From contig NZ_FMYQ01000001.1 of the NCBI RefSeq assembly GCF_900096975.1, positions 124,001 to 188,000 of the forward strand: a stretch of DNA of 64,000 nucleotides, given 5' to 3'. Shown in pieces: positions 19,384 to 27,632 of this stretch. Under the pieces are notes generated by a model. It did no database searches. It was not told the DNA's origin and saw only the letters and a program-made list of their open reading frames with translations. Origin of the DNA: Paraburkholderia lycopersici (GTDB lineage Bacteria; Pseudomonadota; Gammaproteobacteria; Burkholderiales; Burkholderiaceae). Position numbers and translations under genes: made by a program. Numbering within the stretch: position 1 is the first letter of the stretch; each line of letters begins with the position of its first letter.

Positions 19384-20457
19384 ATGCCCCCGCACAACAC
19401 CGACGATGTCCGCATCCGCGAACTCAAGGAACTCACGCCGCCCGCTCACCTGATCCGCGAATTCCCGTGCTCGGAAGCCGCTTCCACGCTGATCTTCGAG
19501 TCGCGCCGCGCAATGCACCGCATTCTGCACGGCATGGACGACCGCCTGATCGTCATCATCGGGCCGTGCTCGATCCACGACACCAAGGCCGCCATCGACT
19601 ACGCGAAGAAGCTCGTCGAAGAGCGCAAGCGCTTTAAAAACGAACTCGAAATCGTGATGCGCGTGTACTTCGAAAAGCCGCGCACGACGGTGGGCTGGAA
19701 GGGCCTCATCAACGACCCGTACCTCGACAACAGCTTCAAGATCAACGACGGCCTGCGTACCGCGCGCGAACTGCTCGTCGAGATCAACGAACTCGGCTTG
19801 CCCGCCGGCACCGAATACCTCGACATGATCAGCCCGCAGTACATTGCCGACCTGGTATCGTGGGGCGCGATCGGTGCGCGCACAACGGAATCGCAGGTGC
19901 ACCGCGAGCTGGCTTCGGGGCTCTCCTGCCCGGTCGGCTTCAAGAACGGCACGGACGGCAACGTGAAGATCGCCGTCGATGCGATCAAGGCCGCCTCGCA
20001 GCCTCACCATTTTCTCTCGGTGACGAAGGGCGGTCATTCGGCCATCGTCTCGACGGCCGGCAATGAGGACTGCCACGTGATTCTGCGCGGCGGCAAGACG
20101 CCGAATTACGACGCGCAAAGCGTGGACGCCGCGTGCAGCGACATCGGCAAGGCGGGCCTCGCCGCGCGCCTCATGATCGACGCGAGCCACGCGAACAGTT
20201 CGAAGAAGCACGAGAACCAGATTCCCGTGTGCGCCGACATCGGCCGCCAGGTGGGCGGGGGCGACGAGCGCATCGTGGGCGTGATGGTCGAGTCGCACCT
20301 CGTGGCGGGCCGCCAGGACCTGAAGGAAGGCTGCGAGCTGACCTATGGCCAGAGCATCACCGACGCGTGCATCGGCTGGGACGAGAGCGTGGGCGTGCTC
20401 GAAGTGCTTGCGCAAGCCGTCAAGCAGCGCCGCATCGCGCGCGGCTCGGGCAACTGA
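19384..20457 (+). CDS. aroG: 3-deoxy-7-phosphoheptulonate synthase (DAHP synthase, class I)
   Basis: Condenses phosphoenolpyruvate and erythrose-4-phosphate, the first committed step of the shikimate pathway. The 357 residues match the class I-alpha AroF/G/H group. Visible motifs are IIGPCSIHD (near residue 58), MRVYFEKPRTT, GARTTESQVHRELASG, GFKNGTDG and the metal/substrate region DASHANSSKKHENQ. The ATG at 19384 has AGGAGAAACGACC directly before it. Which amino acid inhibits it (Phe, Tyr or Trp) cannot be read safely. Expression is very likely controlled by the leader-peptide attenuator at 19160-19289. Confidence 0.95.
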   Translation: MPPHNTDDVRIRELKELTPPAHLIREFPCSEAASTLIFESRRAMHRILHGMDDRLIVIIGPCSIHDTKAAIDYAKKLVEERKRFKNELEIVMRVYFEKPRTTVGWKGLINDPYLDNSFKINDGLRTARELLVEINELGLPAGTEYLDMISPQYIADLVSWGAIGARTTESQVHRELASGLSCPVGFKNGTDGNVKIAVDAIKAASQPHHFLSVTKGGHSAIVSTAGNEDCHVILRGGKTPNYDAQSVDAACSDIGKAGLAARLMIDASHANSSKKHENQIPVCADIGRQVGGGDERIVGVMVESHLVAGRQDLKEGCELTYGQSITDACIGWDESVGVLEVLAQAVKQRRIARGSGN

Positions 20458-20491
20458 TCGCAATCGGCCATCGGGACATGCGCAGCGCTGG

Positions 20492-20698
20492 GATCCGGGG
20501 CCGCGCGGCACGGTGATCCGGGGTCGCGCGGCATGAATACCTGGAGTCGCGCGGTGCGATAGCTCAGAGCCGCGCTGCGCGGTAACCCAGAGCCGCGCTG
20601 CGCGATAACCCAGAGTCGCGCTGTGCGATAACCCAGAGTCGCGCTGCGCCGTAACCCAGAGTCGCGCTGCGCGGTAGTTCAGAGTCGCGCTGCGCGCT
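20492..20698. repeat. Tandem array of nine 23-bp repeats
   Basis: Nine units in exact 23-bp register begin at 20492, 20515, 20538, 20561, 20584, 20607, 20630, 20653 and 20676. The later units are nearly identical (AACCCAGAGTCGCGCTGCGC plus GGT); the first three are diverged. Each has a short dyad core, CGCG-CTG-CGCG in the best copies. The array follows the aroG stop codon by 34 bp. Its last unit overlaps the final 20 bases of the convergent glycosyltransferase gene and so supplies that protein's C-terminus. Copy number is likely variable between strains. Confidence 0.9.
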
Positions 20699-21617
20699 CC
20701 GGCCGCACAGCACCGATGCACAGGTCGGCGATGCCGATCATGTTGCCGATCAAGCGTCCGCGCCGGTCGAGATGCGCCTCCGGGCGCACCGACTTCACGC
20801 AGTTCATACTCAGCGCGCGCAGGATGTTGCTCGTCGCTTCCTTGCGCGACATCACGCCCTTGTTGCACAGATACATGGCGTTGACGACCTGCGAATAGCC
20901 AAAGCGCCGGCCGGAAACGCGCCCGCCTCGCAGCCCGAGATGGACGCCCAGCAGATAGTCGCAATACACGAGCCGGCCGCGCCGCGCGAGGCGCCGCGAG
21001 AAGTCTTTGTCCTCCAGCCAGCCATAGAGCACGAGGCGCTCGTCGAAGCGCAGATCGGCGATGGCCTGCGCGCGGCACGCCATGTTGCAGCCGTATAGCT
21101 CCGCGCAGGGCCGCAGCGGCGGACGCCGCAACATTTCGGCTTGCGCGCCGTCCACGAGCGCGACCGCCTCTTCCCACGAGATCGGCTGCGTGTTCGCGCC
21201 GTCGCGCAGCGTTCGGCCCGAAAAACCCACCAACGCCGGATCGCTCTCGAACAGTTGCATGCAGAGTTCGATCCAGTGGCGCTCGGGCGCGAAATCGTCG
21301 TCGAGGAAAATCACCGCGTCGACGTCCGGCGCGAGCGCGTCGAGCGCGCGGTTGCGCTGCACGCTCGACCCCGCGGTGCCGATGATTTCGTTCACGCGCA
21401 GACCGTTGGCGTCATACGGTCCGATGTCGTCCGTGCTGCTCGCCGAAAGAATGACCTGGGCGGGCCGCACGGTTTGCCGCGCGAGCAGACGCACGGCCCA
21501 TGCCGTCGCCGAAGGCCGCCCCTTCGTCGCGATGACGACCGCCACGCGCAAGCGCGCCGTCGCACCGCCTGGGGCCGCCATGGAAGACGGAAGATCATCG
21601 GTTGCGAGCGTTGTCAT
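20679..21617 (-). CDS. Family 2 glycosyltransferase
   Basis: Cytosolic GT-A-fold sugar transferase, presumably adding a sugar to the exopolysaccharide repeat unit. The 312 residues begin with a short Ala/Thr leader, then VAVVIATKGRPSA (nucleotide-binding start). The metal motif is IFLDDDFAPE near residue 110, and an acceptor-side EDKDFSRRL lies near 225. The ATG at 21617 has GGAGA 6 nt upstream; open frame before it lacks GT2 character. It is the left edge of the exopolysaccharide locus and is divergent from the next glycosyltransferase. The C-terminus (ERAARL) is encoded by the last 23-bp repeat. Donor and acceptor are unknown. Confidence 0.85.
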   Translation of the reverse strand: MTTLATDDLPSSMAAPGGATARLRVAVVIATKGRPSATAWAVRLLARQTVRPAQVILSASSTDDIGPYDANGLRVNEIIGTAGSSVQRNRALDALAPDVDAVIFLDDDFAPERHWIELCMQLFESDPALVGFSGRTLRDGANTQPISWEEAVALVDGAQAEMLRRPPLRPCAELYGCNMACRAQAIADLRFDERLVLYGWLEDKDFSRRLARRGRLVYCDYLLGVHLGLRGGRVSGRRFGYSQVVNAMYLCNKGVMSRKEATSNILRALSMNCVKSVRPEAHLDRRGRLIGNMIGIADLCIGAVRPERAARL

Positions 21618-22003
21618 CGGTTTCTCCGCATTCCGGCGGTCATTTCGACTCGAATCGAGGTTAGCACGACGCCCAAGGGCTTCCAGGCGACCCCGATTCA
21701 AGTTGTCCGAAACAATCTATTCAACGACTGATTCCAACGGTTTGCGAACGACATCGCACTCGCCGGAAAACACCGCCATCGAATTTACGGGATTTTACGG
21801 CGCTTTTTTTTCGTGAATTAATCACCCATTTATTGCGCCTTTCCGGTGCATTTATCGATTGCGCATCGCCCATAGCGTGGCGCCCCCGGCCGCATTTTTT
21901 CAATAGTAATTTTCGGATTCCTCTTTTTCCAAGGCTCGCCTAAAACTGCTATAGATTCGCGCAAATATGACCGAATAGCCGCCCACCGGAAGATTCTTCC
22001 CAT
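21618..22003. other. A+T-rich divergent intergenic region of the exopolysaccharide locus
   Basis: No gene was found in these 386 bp. The stretch 21690-21970 is clearly richer in A+T than the surrounding coding DNA, with runs such as CGCTTTTTTTTCG and TTCGTGAATTAATCACCC. It separates two divergent glycosyltransferase genes and holds at least one promoter. Confidence 0.6.
21927..21955 (+). promoter_or_regulatory. Putative sigma-70 promoter before the GT4 gene
   Basis: TTCCAA, a 17-bp spacer and TATAGA, with a TG one base before the -10 (TGCTATAGA). Transcription would start near 21962, about 40 nt upstream of the ATG at 22004. Confidence 0.5.
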
Positions 22004-23191
22004 ATGACCGCATCGACGCGCCGGAGCCAGGCTGTGGACCACGAGATCGTCGCTTCCGGTACACCGGTTTGCGAAGCCGGAGTCGGCGCGCAAGCGGGGC
22101 GGCCCGTCGTCTTTTACGTGCAACCGTTGATTGCGCGTTATCGCATCGAAGTCATCGAATCGCTGAACCGTCTTTTCTCGGTCAAGGTGTTCGCGTGCTC
22201 GGAAGGCGTGGAAGCCAACGGCTTTTCGCGCGAACGTCCCGAATGCGACGAGTTCATCGAAACGCGCATCGCGGGCCTGCCCTCGCGGCGCATCCGCATG
22301 CAAAGCCGCGTGCTGAGCCGCATCGTTCTCGAACGTCCCGACGCAGTCCTGATCTTCGCGGACGTTCGCTATCTGTCGCTCTGGCTCGCGCTGCTCGCCG
22401 GGCGCGTGATGCGCGTGCCCGTGCTGATTCACGGCCAGGGGCTCTACCGGCACAAATCGGCGGGCGTCATGCGCACGGTGTGCTACCGGCTCGCGGTCGC
22501 GCTCGCCGTGCGCTACGTCTGCTATACGGAGGCTTCGCGGCGCTCGCTCGGGGACATCGGCTGCCCGCTCGCGAAACTCGTCGTCGCGAACAATTCGCTG
22601 ACCGTCTCGTGCGGCGTGGAGCCCGCCGACAAGACCGGCGCCGAGAACGGCATTCTGTTCATCGGCCGGCTGCGTGAAGGCTCGGAGATCGAACCGCTGA
22701 TCGACGTGGTCGGCCAGCTCCACGGCGAAGGCCACGACATCACGCTGCACGTGATCGGCGACGGCGAGCAGGGCGAGCACCTCAAGCGCAAGTACGGCGA
22801 GCGCGGCGACGTGATCTGGTACGGCGCGGTGTTCGACGACAACGCGATCGCGACGATCAGCCGGCGCTGCCGCGTGGGCTGCTATCCGGGCTCGGCGGGC
22901 CTGAGCGTGGTGCACATGTTCGCGTTGAGCCTGCCGCCCATCGTGCATGACCGGCTGCCGCTGCACATGGGCCCGGAGCCCGGTTATGTCGAAGACGGCC
23001 GCACGGGCTTTTTCTTCGGCCGCGACGGCGGCGCGCACGCGCTCGCCGCCACGCTGCGGCGCATCTGGGCCATGCCGCCCGAGGCCATGCGCGCGACGGC
23101 CGCCGCCGCGCACGCCGTGTACTGCCAGCTCAATTCGCCCACGCTCGGGCATCAGCTCGCCGAGATCGTGGAAGCGGCCTTGCGCGAGTGA
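22004..23191 (+). CDS. Family 4-type glycosyltransferase
   Basis: Retaining GT-B sugar transferase of the exopolysaccharide locus. The 395 residues consist of an N-terminal domain starting VVFYVQPLIARYRIEVIE with RPDAVLIFADVRYLSLW, and a C-terminal nucleotide-sugar domain with ILFIGRLREGSEIEPLIDV and HVIGDGEQGEHLKR. The usual ExxxxxxxE motif is replaced by CYPGSAGLSVVHMFALSLPP, so it is a divergent member. The ATG follows GGAAGA at a rather long distance (about 12 nt). Its 3' end is convergent with the flippase gene (24 bp apart). Substrates unknown. Confidence 0.85.
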   Translation: MTASTRRSQAVDHEIVASGTPVCEAGVGAQAGRPVVFYVQPLIARYRIEVIESLNRLFSVKVFACSEGVEANGFSRERPECDEFIETRIAGLPSRRIRMQSRVLSRIVLERPDAVLIFADVRYLSLWLALLAGRVMRVPVLIHGQGLYRHKSAGVMRTVCYRLAVALAVRYVCYTEASRRSLGDIGCPLAKLVVANNSLTVSCGVEPADKTGAENGILFIGRLREGSEIEPLIDVVGQLHGEGHDITLHVIGDGEQGEHLKRKYGERGDVIWYGAVFDDNAIATISRRCRVGCYPGSAGLSVVHMFALSLPPIVHDRLPLHMGPEPGYVEDGRTGFFFGRDGGAHALAATLRRIWAMPPEAMRATAAAAHAVYCQLNSPTLGHQLAEIVEAALRE

Positions 23192-23215
23192 GCGCCTGAG
23201 CGCCGAACGCGTCCG

Positions 23216-24463
23216 CTACTTCTGACGCGATACGCGGCACAGCATCCATCCGGCGCCTGAAGCCAGCCCGAACGTCATCGACCAGGCCACGCCGGTCACG
23301 CCCCACAGATGCAACGCGGGCGGCACCGACAGCACGAGCGCGGCGACCTGCAGCAGCGACGCGACGGTCACCGCGCGCGCATCGCCGACGGCGCGCAGGT
23401 ACGAAGCCAGCACCGAGTTGAGCGCGCTGATCGCCATGTTGATGACGAAGATGCGAAAGAGCGGCACGGCCGGCAGCCACGCGGCGCCGAGCACGAGCGA
23501 GAAGAGCGGCTCGGCGGCGAAGCGCAGCACGATGACGACGCACGCGAGCCCCCCCGCGGCCACCGTGAGATAGAACCGGAAGAGGCGCGCGGCCGACTGC
23601 GGGCCGCCGCGATGATGCGCGGCGAAAGTGGGGAACAGGTACTGCGACATGGCGATCGCGGCGTCGGCCAGCAGCATTTGCGCGAGCTTCGAGGACATCT
23701 GCCATGCGCCTAGTTGGGTCGGTCCGAGCAGCTTGCCGACCACCACCTTGTCGAACTGGTTGGTGAGGAGAATGATGACGCTGCTCGCCCAGATCCAGCG
23801 GCTGAAGCCCACGTAATGCCCGATGCCCGACCAGCGCAGCCGCACAGGCGGACGCGGCGACAGCGCCACCCACGTGACGATGCTCTTGCAGGCCTCGCCG
23901 ACCATCATGCCGAGCAGCAGCGAGTACGGTCCCGCGCCCGCGAGCGCGAGCGCGATGCCGAGACCGCAGTCGATACACGACGACGAAATCTCGATCGCCG
24001 CGATGTGCTGAAAGTGCCGGTCGCGCTGCGCAATGAAGTAGGCGGGCGAAGCGAGTCCGCGCAACAGCGGCAGCAGCGCGGCGAGCTGCACGAGCCCGAT
24101 GGCGCCGCCGAGGTGAAACTGCGCGTCCATGAGCGGCGCGCTCGCGACGAGCAGCAGCGCGATCAGGAGGCCGCGCGTGGCGAGCGTGGTCCAGACGGCG
24201 CCGGCCTCGGCGCGCGTCGGCGGCGCCTGGCCCTGGATGACGGCCTGCGCGAGCCCCGTGTCGGAGAGCGCTTCGGCAATCGCGACCGCGAGCAGCGCCA
24301 CGCTCGCAAGGCCGATCGCCGAAGGTCCGAGAATGCGCCCGATCACGAGGAACTTGACCGCCACGAGGCCGCGCACGACGACCTGTTGCAGCAGCACCCA
24401 GGTCGCCGCGCCAGGACCGAAACCCGCCTTCACCGGCCATGCCGGCAGCCGCATCGCGCGCAA
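23216..24463 (-). CDS. Polysaccharide flippase, Wzx-like (MOP superfamily)
   Basis: Integral inner-membrane protein expected to flip undecaprenyl-pyrophosphate-linked repeat units to the periplasm. The 415 residues form about 12 hydrophobic segments. The first half has the family feature LVIGRILGPSAIGLASVALL, with PAYFIAQRDRHFQ and TNQFDKVVVGKLLGPTQLG further on, the latter typical of the WzxC/polysaccharide-synthesis (PST) group. Starts at 24463 and 24454 are both possible. It lies alone on the minus strand between two plus-strand glycosyltransferase genes, so it must have its own promoter in the 261-bp gap to its right. It is the only flippase in the locus. Confidence 0.9.
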   Translation of the reverse strand: MRAMRLPAWPVKAGFGPGAATWVLLQQVVVRGLVAVKFLVIGRILGPSAIGLASVALLAVAIAEALSDTGLAQAVIQGQAPPTRAEAGAVWTTLATRGLLIALLLVASAPLMDAQFHLGGAIGLVQLAALLPLLRGLASPAYFIAQRDRHFQHIAAIEISSSCIDCGLGIALALAGAGPYSLLLGMMVGEACKSIVTWVALSPRPPVRLRWSGIGHYVGFSRWIWASSVIILLTNQFDKVVVGKLLGPTQLGAWQMSSKLAQMLLADAAIAMSQYLFPTFAAHHRGGPQSAARLFRFYLTVAAGGLACVVIVLRFAAEPLFSLVLGAAWLPAVPLFRIFVINMAISALNSVLASYLRAVGDARAVTVASLLQVAALVLSVPPALHLWGVTGVAWSMTFGLASGAGWMLCRVSRQK

Positions 24464-24724
24464 AGTATGCTCTCCTGTATGGTGTCCGCGCGGCCCGCAT
24501 GTTTGGGAACGCGTCCGGGTCCCGCGTTCTGGACCTTACCGCGCCGCCGTTGGCGCGACGCGCCATCAGCCAGGCGGATTCGGACGGGCCGCGGGCGGCG
24601 TCCGTGCCGCTCGAACCATGCGGCATATGCCAGGCATTTTCGGCCAGTGCGATCCTCAATCTGGCGCATATCGCGTGCGCCGCGCTGCTATCGTGTTCGC
24701 AGGAACATTCATCGGGCCTCCCAC

Positions 24725-26044
24725 ATGGACAACGTGTCGATCGCCAGATACCGCAATGCCCCCGCCGCCCCCCGGGACGTCGCCTCGCTGCCCGATGCCG
24801 ACACTGACGCCGGTACGGCCGGGAGTTCCGCGCTTCCCGACACCCGCGCATCGACGGGCGACGACTGGATCACGATCATCGAGCCTAACTTCACCGGCCA
24901 CCGCTGGCGTTACGTCGACTGGATCGCACAGGCATGCGTCGAAGCCGGACATCGCTGTCTCGTGGTGACCGATACCGAATACGCGAGCCATCCGCTCGCG
25001 CAGCGCATCGTGCACGAAGCGCGGCCCGATCTTCGCCTTGTGCTGCTCGATCTGCATACCGTTCCGCTCGGGCCGCACTTCGCCATGAGCGTGTACATGC
25101 GCTTTCGCAACTTCTATGCGCGCGCGCTCAGGCAGGTTAGCCAGACGACGCGCGTGCGTCTCGTCGTGGCGCCTTACGCCGACTATTTCTTCTACACACT
25201 CGGCGGGCTCAATTCGCCGTTCGGCAAGACGCCGTGGATCGCGATCGTCATGGGCATGACCTTCCACCATGCGGGCATCGGCCTGCGCACGCCGCGCCGT
25301 CCGCTCGTCGATATGGCCAAGTCGGCGCTGTTCCGGCGCGCCATGCGCGCGCGCGGGCTGCGCACCCTCTTCACGATCGACCCGACGCTGCCCGGCTGGT
25401 TCGCAGGCACGAGGCCCAAGCGCGCCGCGCCGCTGAACTACGTCGCCGACCCGTTTCCGGAGACCCATGCCGCCGATCCGCAGCTCGCGCGCGCGCGTCT
25501 GCAACTCGACGCGCACGCGCGCCACCTGCTCGTCTACGGCGCGATCGGCGAACGCAAAGGCATCTGCGAACTGATGCTCGCGCTCGCGCACAGGCGCGAT
25601 GTGCCGCGCCTCGTGATCGCCGGCCAGCAGGACGACGAAACGCGCGCGTTCATCGACGCGCATGCGCCGCAGCTCACGCCCGCGCCGGCGATCTTCGACC
25701 AGTTCGTGCCCGAGGAGATGGAACGCGATCTCTTTTCCGCGTGCGACGCCGTGTGGCTCGGCTACAAGCAGCACTACGGCATGAGCGGCGTGCTCGTGCA
25801 GGCCTACCGCTTCGGCAAGCCGGTCGTGGCGAGCGCTGACGGCCTGATCGGCTGGTATTGCCGCGACGGTGCGCTCGGACCGCTGCTCGACGATCTCGAA
25901 CCGGCCACGATCGCGCGCGCGCTCGACGCGCTCGCCGTGCGCTGGCGCGGCGACGCCGTGGCGGCGCAGCCCGCCGGCGAAAGTCTGCTCTCGCAAAATA
26001 CGCTCGACCAGTTCAAGCGCACACTGCAGGCCGCGATGATCTGA
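24725..26044 (+). CDS. Glycosyltransferase (GT-B, GT4-like)
   Basis: Predicted cytosolic glycosyltransferase of 439 residues. After a disordered first 45 residues comes IIEPNFTGHRWRYVDWIA, then a Rossmann-like N-domain. The C-terminal half has LLVYGAIGERKGICELM, FDQFVPEEMERDLFSACDA and GMSGVLVQAYRFGKPVVAS, the last equivalent to the donor-binding segment of GT4 enzymes. I chose the ATG at 24725; the frame is open for about 1 kb upstream, but that part is antisense to the flippase gene and Arg/Asp-rich. The Shine-Dalgarno is weak. Sugar specificity unknown. Confidence 0.82.
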   Translation: MDNVSIARYRNAPAAPRDVASLPDADTDAGTAGSSALPDTRASTGDDWITIIEPNFTGHRWRYVDWIAQACVEAGHRCLVVTDTEYASHPLAQRIVHEARPDLRLVLLDLHTVPLGPHFAMSVYMRFRNFYARALRQVSQTTRVRLVVAPYADYFFYTLGGLNSPFGKTPWIAIVMGMTFHHAGIGLRTPRRPLVDMAKSALFRRAMRARGLRTLFTIDPTLPGWFAGTRPKRAAPLNYVADPFPETHAADPQLARARLQLDAHARHLLVYGAIGERKGICELMLALAHRRDVPRLVIAGQQDDETRAFIDAHAPQLTPAPAIFDQFVPEEMERDLFSACDAVWLGYKQHYGMSGVLVQAYRFGKPVVASADGLIGWYCRDGALGPLLDDLEPATIARALDALAVRWRGDAVAAQPAGESLLSQNTLDQFKRTLQAAMI

Positions 26045-26125
26045 TCCACGCGTAGCCACGCAACCCACAATAATTTGCATACCGAAATACTTGGCCGACC
26101 GGCAACGAAGCCCCGCCCGCGGCGC

Positions 26126-27298
26126 TCAGGCAACGCCTTCGATCTTGCCTTCCACGGGCGGCGTCTCGCGGCGCGCGGGAGAAACGGGAGAAACGACCCC
26201 GCGCAGGTCCGGGAACAGGGCGTCGCGCACGCGCAGGAACGGAAACTCGACGGCGCGCGTGGTCAGGTAGCCCAGCGCGGAAGCAATGGCGAACTGCGCG
26301 ACGATCACGACCGGCCAGGCGGCGAGCGGCGGCACGCCGAGCGCGCTCGCCTTGTGGATCAGATAGTCGCCGGGCGCGAGCGCGAGCGAATGCCACAGGT
26401 AGATGCCGTACGAGTACACGCCGAGCCACGCCAGTCCGCGATACAGCCACGTCGTGCGCAAGCGGCCCGAGTGCTCGAGCACGAGCATGATGAGCGCGCA
26501 ATAGCCCACGGCCTGGATCGTATAACCGACGCTCTCGTCGAGCGCGACGTGGGGCGTCGCGAACACGAGCCACGCGAGAAGCAGCGCCACCACGCCGAAG
26601 AGCCAGCGCTTCTTCGCAACGAGGCTGCGCCAGACTTCGGGCTTCATCCAGTAAATGGCCGCGAGCATGACGCCGACGAGCAGGCTGTCCATGCGGTACT
26701 GCGTGTAGTTGAACGCGCCGTCGAGGTCGCCGTTCGCCACGGCGAAGCACCGCGCGCCGAATACGGCCGCGCACAGCACGGCCATCACCGCGATGAGCGC
26801 ATTGGCGCGCAGCCGGAAGTGCGCGAGAACCATCAGAAGCGCCGGCAGAAACAGATAGAAGTGCTCCTCGACGGCAAGGCTCCACGTCTGCGCAATGGAG
26901 GTGCCGAAGTAGTTCTGCATGTGCGTGAGGTTCTGCCAGAGGAACGTATCGCGCGGATGGCGGCCAGAGATCAGGTGGAACAGGATCAGCGCATAGTACG
27001 CAGGCCAGATCTTGAAGATCCGGCGCACGATGAAGCGGCGCGCGCCGATCTGGCCCGTCTGCGCGTAGTGGCGCAACAGGAGGCCGCCCACGAGGAAGCC
27101 GCTCAGCGTAAAGAACAGATTCACGCCCTCGTGGCCGAAGTGTTTCAGCGGGTACTCGATGATGCTCACCCACGCATGGCCGGTGCGCACCGTATGGAAG
27201 TGATAGCCCATCACGACGAAGATGGCGATGCCGCGCACGAAGTCGAGTTCGACGGACCGCCCAGTCGCCGACAATCTCACGCCGTGCAATAGCTTCAT
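26126..27298 (-). CDS. Acyltransferase 3 family membrane protein (OafA-like)
   Basis: Integral membrane acyltransferase likely to O-acetylate or otherwise acylate the polysaccharide. The 390 residues contain about ten hydrophobic segments. Family motifs are ELDFVRGIAIFVVMGYHFH near the N-terminus (with the conserved His), NLFFTLSGFLVGGLLLRHY, then QTWSLAVEEHFYLFLPALL and YSYGIYLWHSLAL. A short Arg/Glu/Pro tail follows. It is transcribed towards the preceding glycosyltransferase (81 bp between 3' ends) and is divergent from the polymerase gene. Acyl donor and target are inferred from the family only. Confidence 0.9.
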   Translation of the reverse strand: MKLLHGVRLSATGRSVELDFVRGIAIFVVMGYHFHTVRTGHAWVSIIEYPLKHFGHEGVNLFFTLSGFLVGGLLLRHYAQTGQIGARRFIVRRIFKIWPAYYALILFHLISGRHPRDTFLWQNLTHMQNYFGTSIAQTWSLAVEEHFYLFLPALLMVLAHFRLRANALIAVMAVLCAAVFGARCFAVANGDLDGAFNYTQYRMDSLLVGVMLAAIYWMKPEVWRSLVAKKRWLFGVVALLLAWLVFATPHVALDESVGYTIQAVGYCALIMLVLEHSGRLRTTWLYRGLAWLGVYSYGIYLWHSLALAPGDYLIHKASALGVPPLAAWPVVIVAQFAIASALGYLTTRAVEFPFLRVRDALFPDLRGVVSPVSPARRETPPVEGKIEGVA

Positions 27299-27632
27299 GA
27301 CGGTTTCCTCGCTCAGTGCCGCCGAATACCTCTGCCAAATCCTCGTAGCGCAAGCGGTGAAAAACTTACTGCTGCCGACCCCATCATGGGCATAGCCGCC
27401 CTGCAGCGTTCGCCAACTTCCCGGCGTTCTCGGCCAGGCGTGACCGGGTCCGCCGGTGCCGGATCAGAATTTTTTTCCTGCCGCCACAACCCAGCCGCTT
27501 CCCGCCACGCGCGTGCGCAAGCCACTTGTGCCGTTTTATATTGAGTCGAGCCCTCGCATGCGGCGCGCTCAAGCCGTGCGGCCGTCATGCGACCCGTATG
27601 CAAACTTGTGCACCGCACCGGGAGAACCGCCG
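27299..27632. other. Divergent intergenic region between acyltransferase and polymerase genes
   Basis: The 334 bp hold no convincing gene. A TATATT that could serve as a -10 box lies near 27536-27543 (GTTTTATATTGAG) on the plus strand. GGGAGAAC just before 27633 is the ribosome site of the polymerase gene. Confidence 0.5.

Noticed and set aside
20492-20698. Tandem repeats considered as a CRISPR array
   Set aside because: Units are contiguous with no unique spacers, and no cas gene is near.
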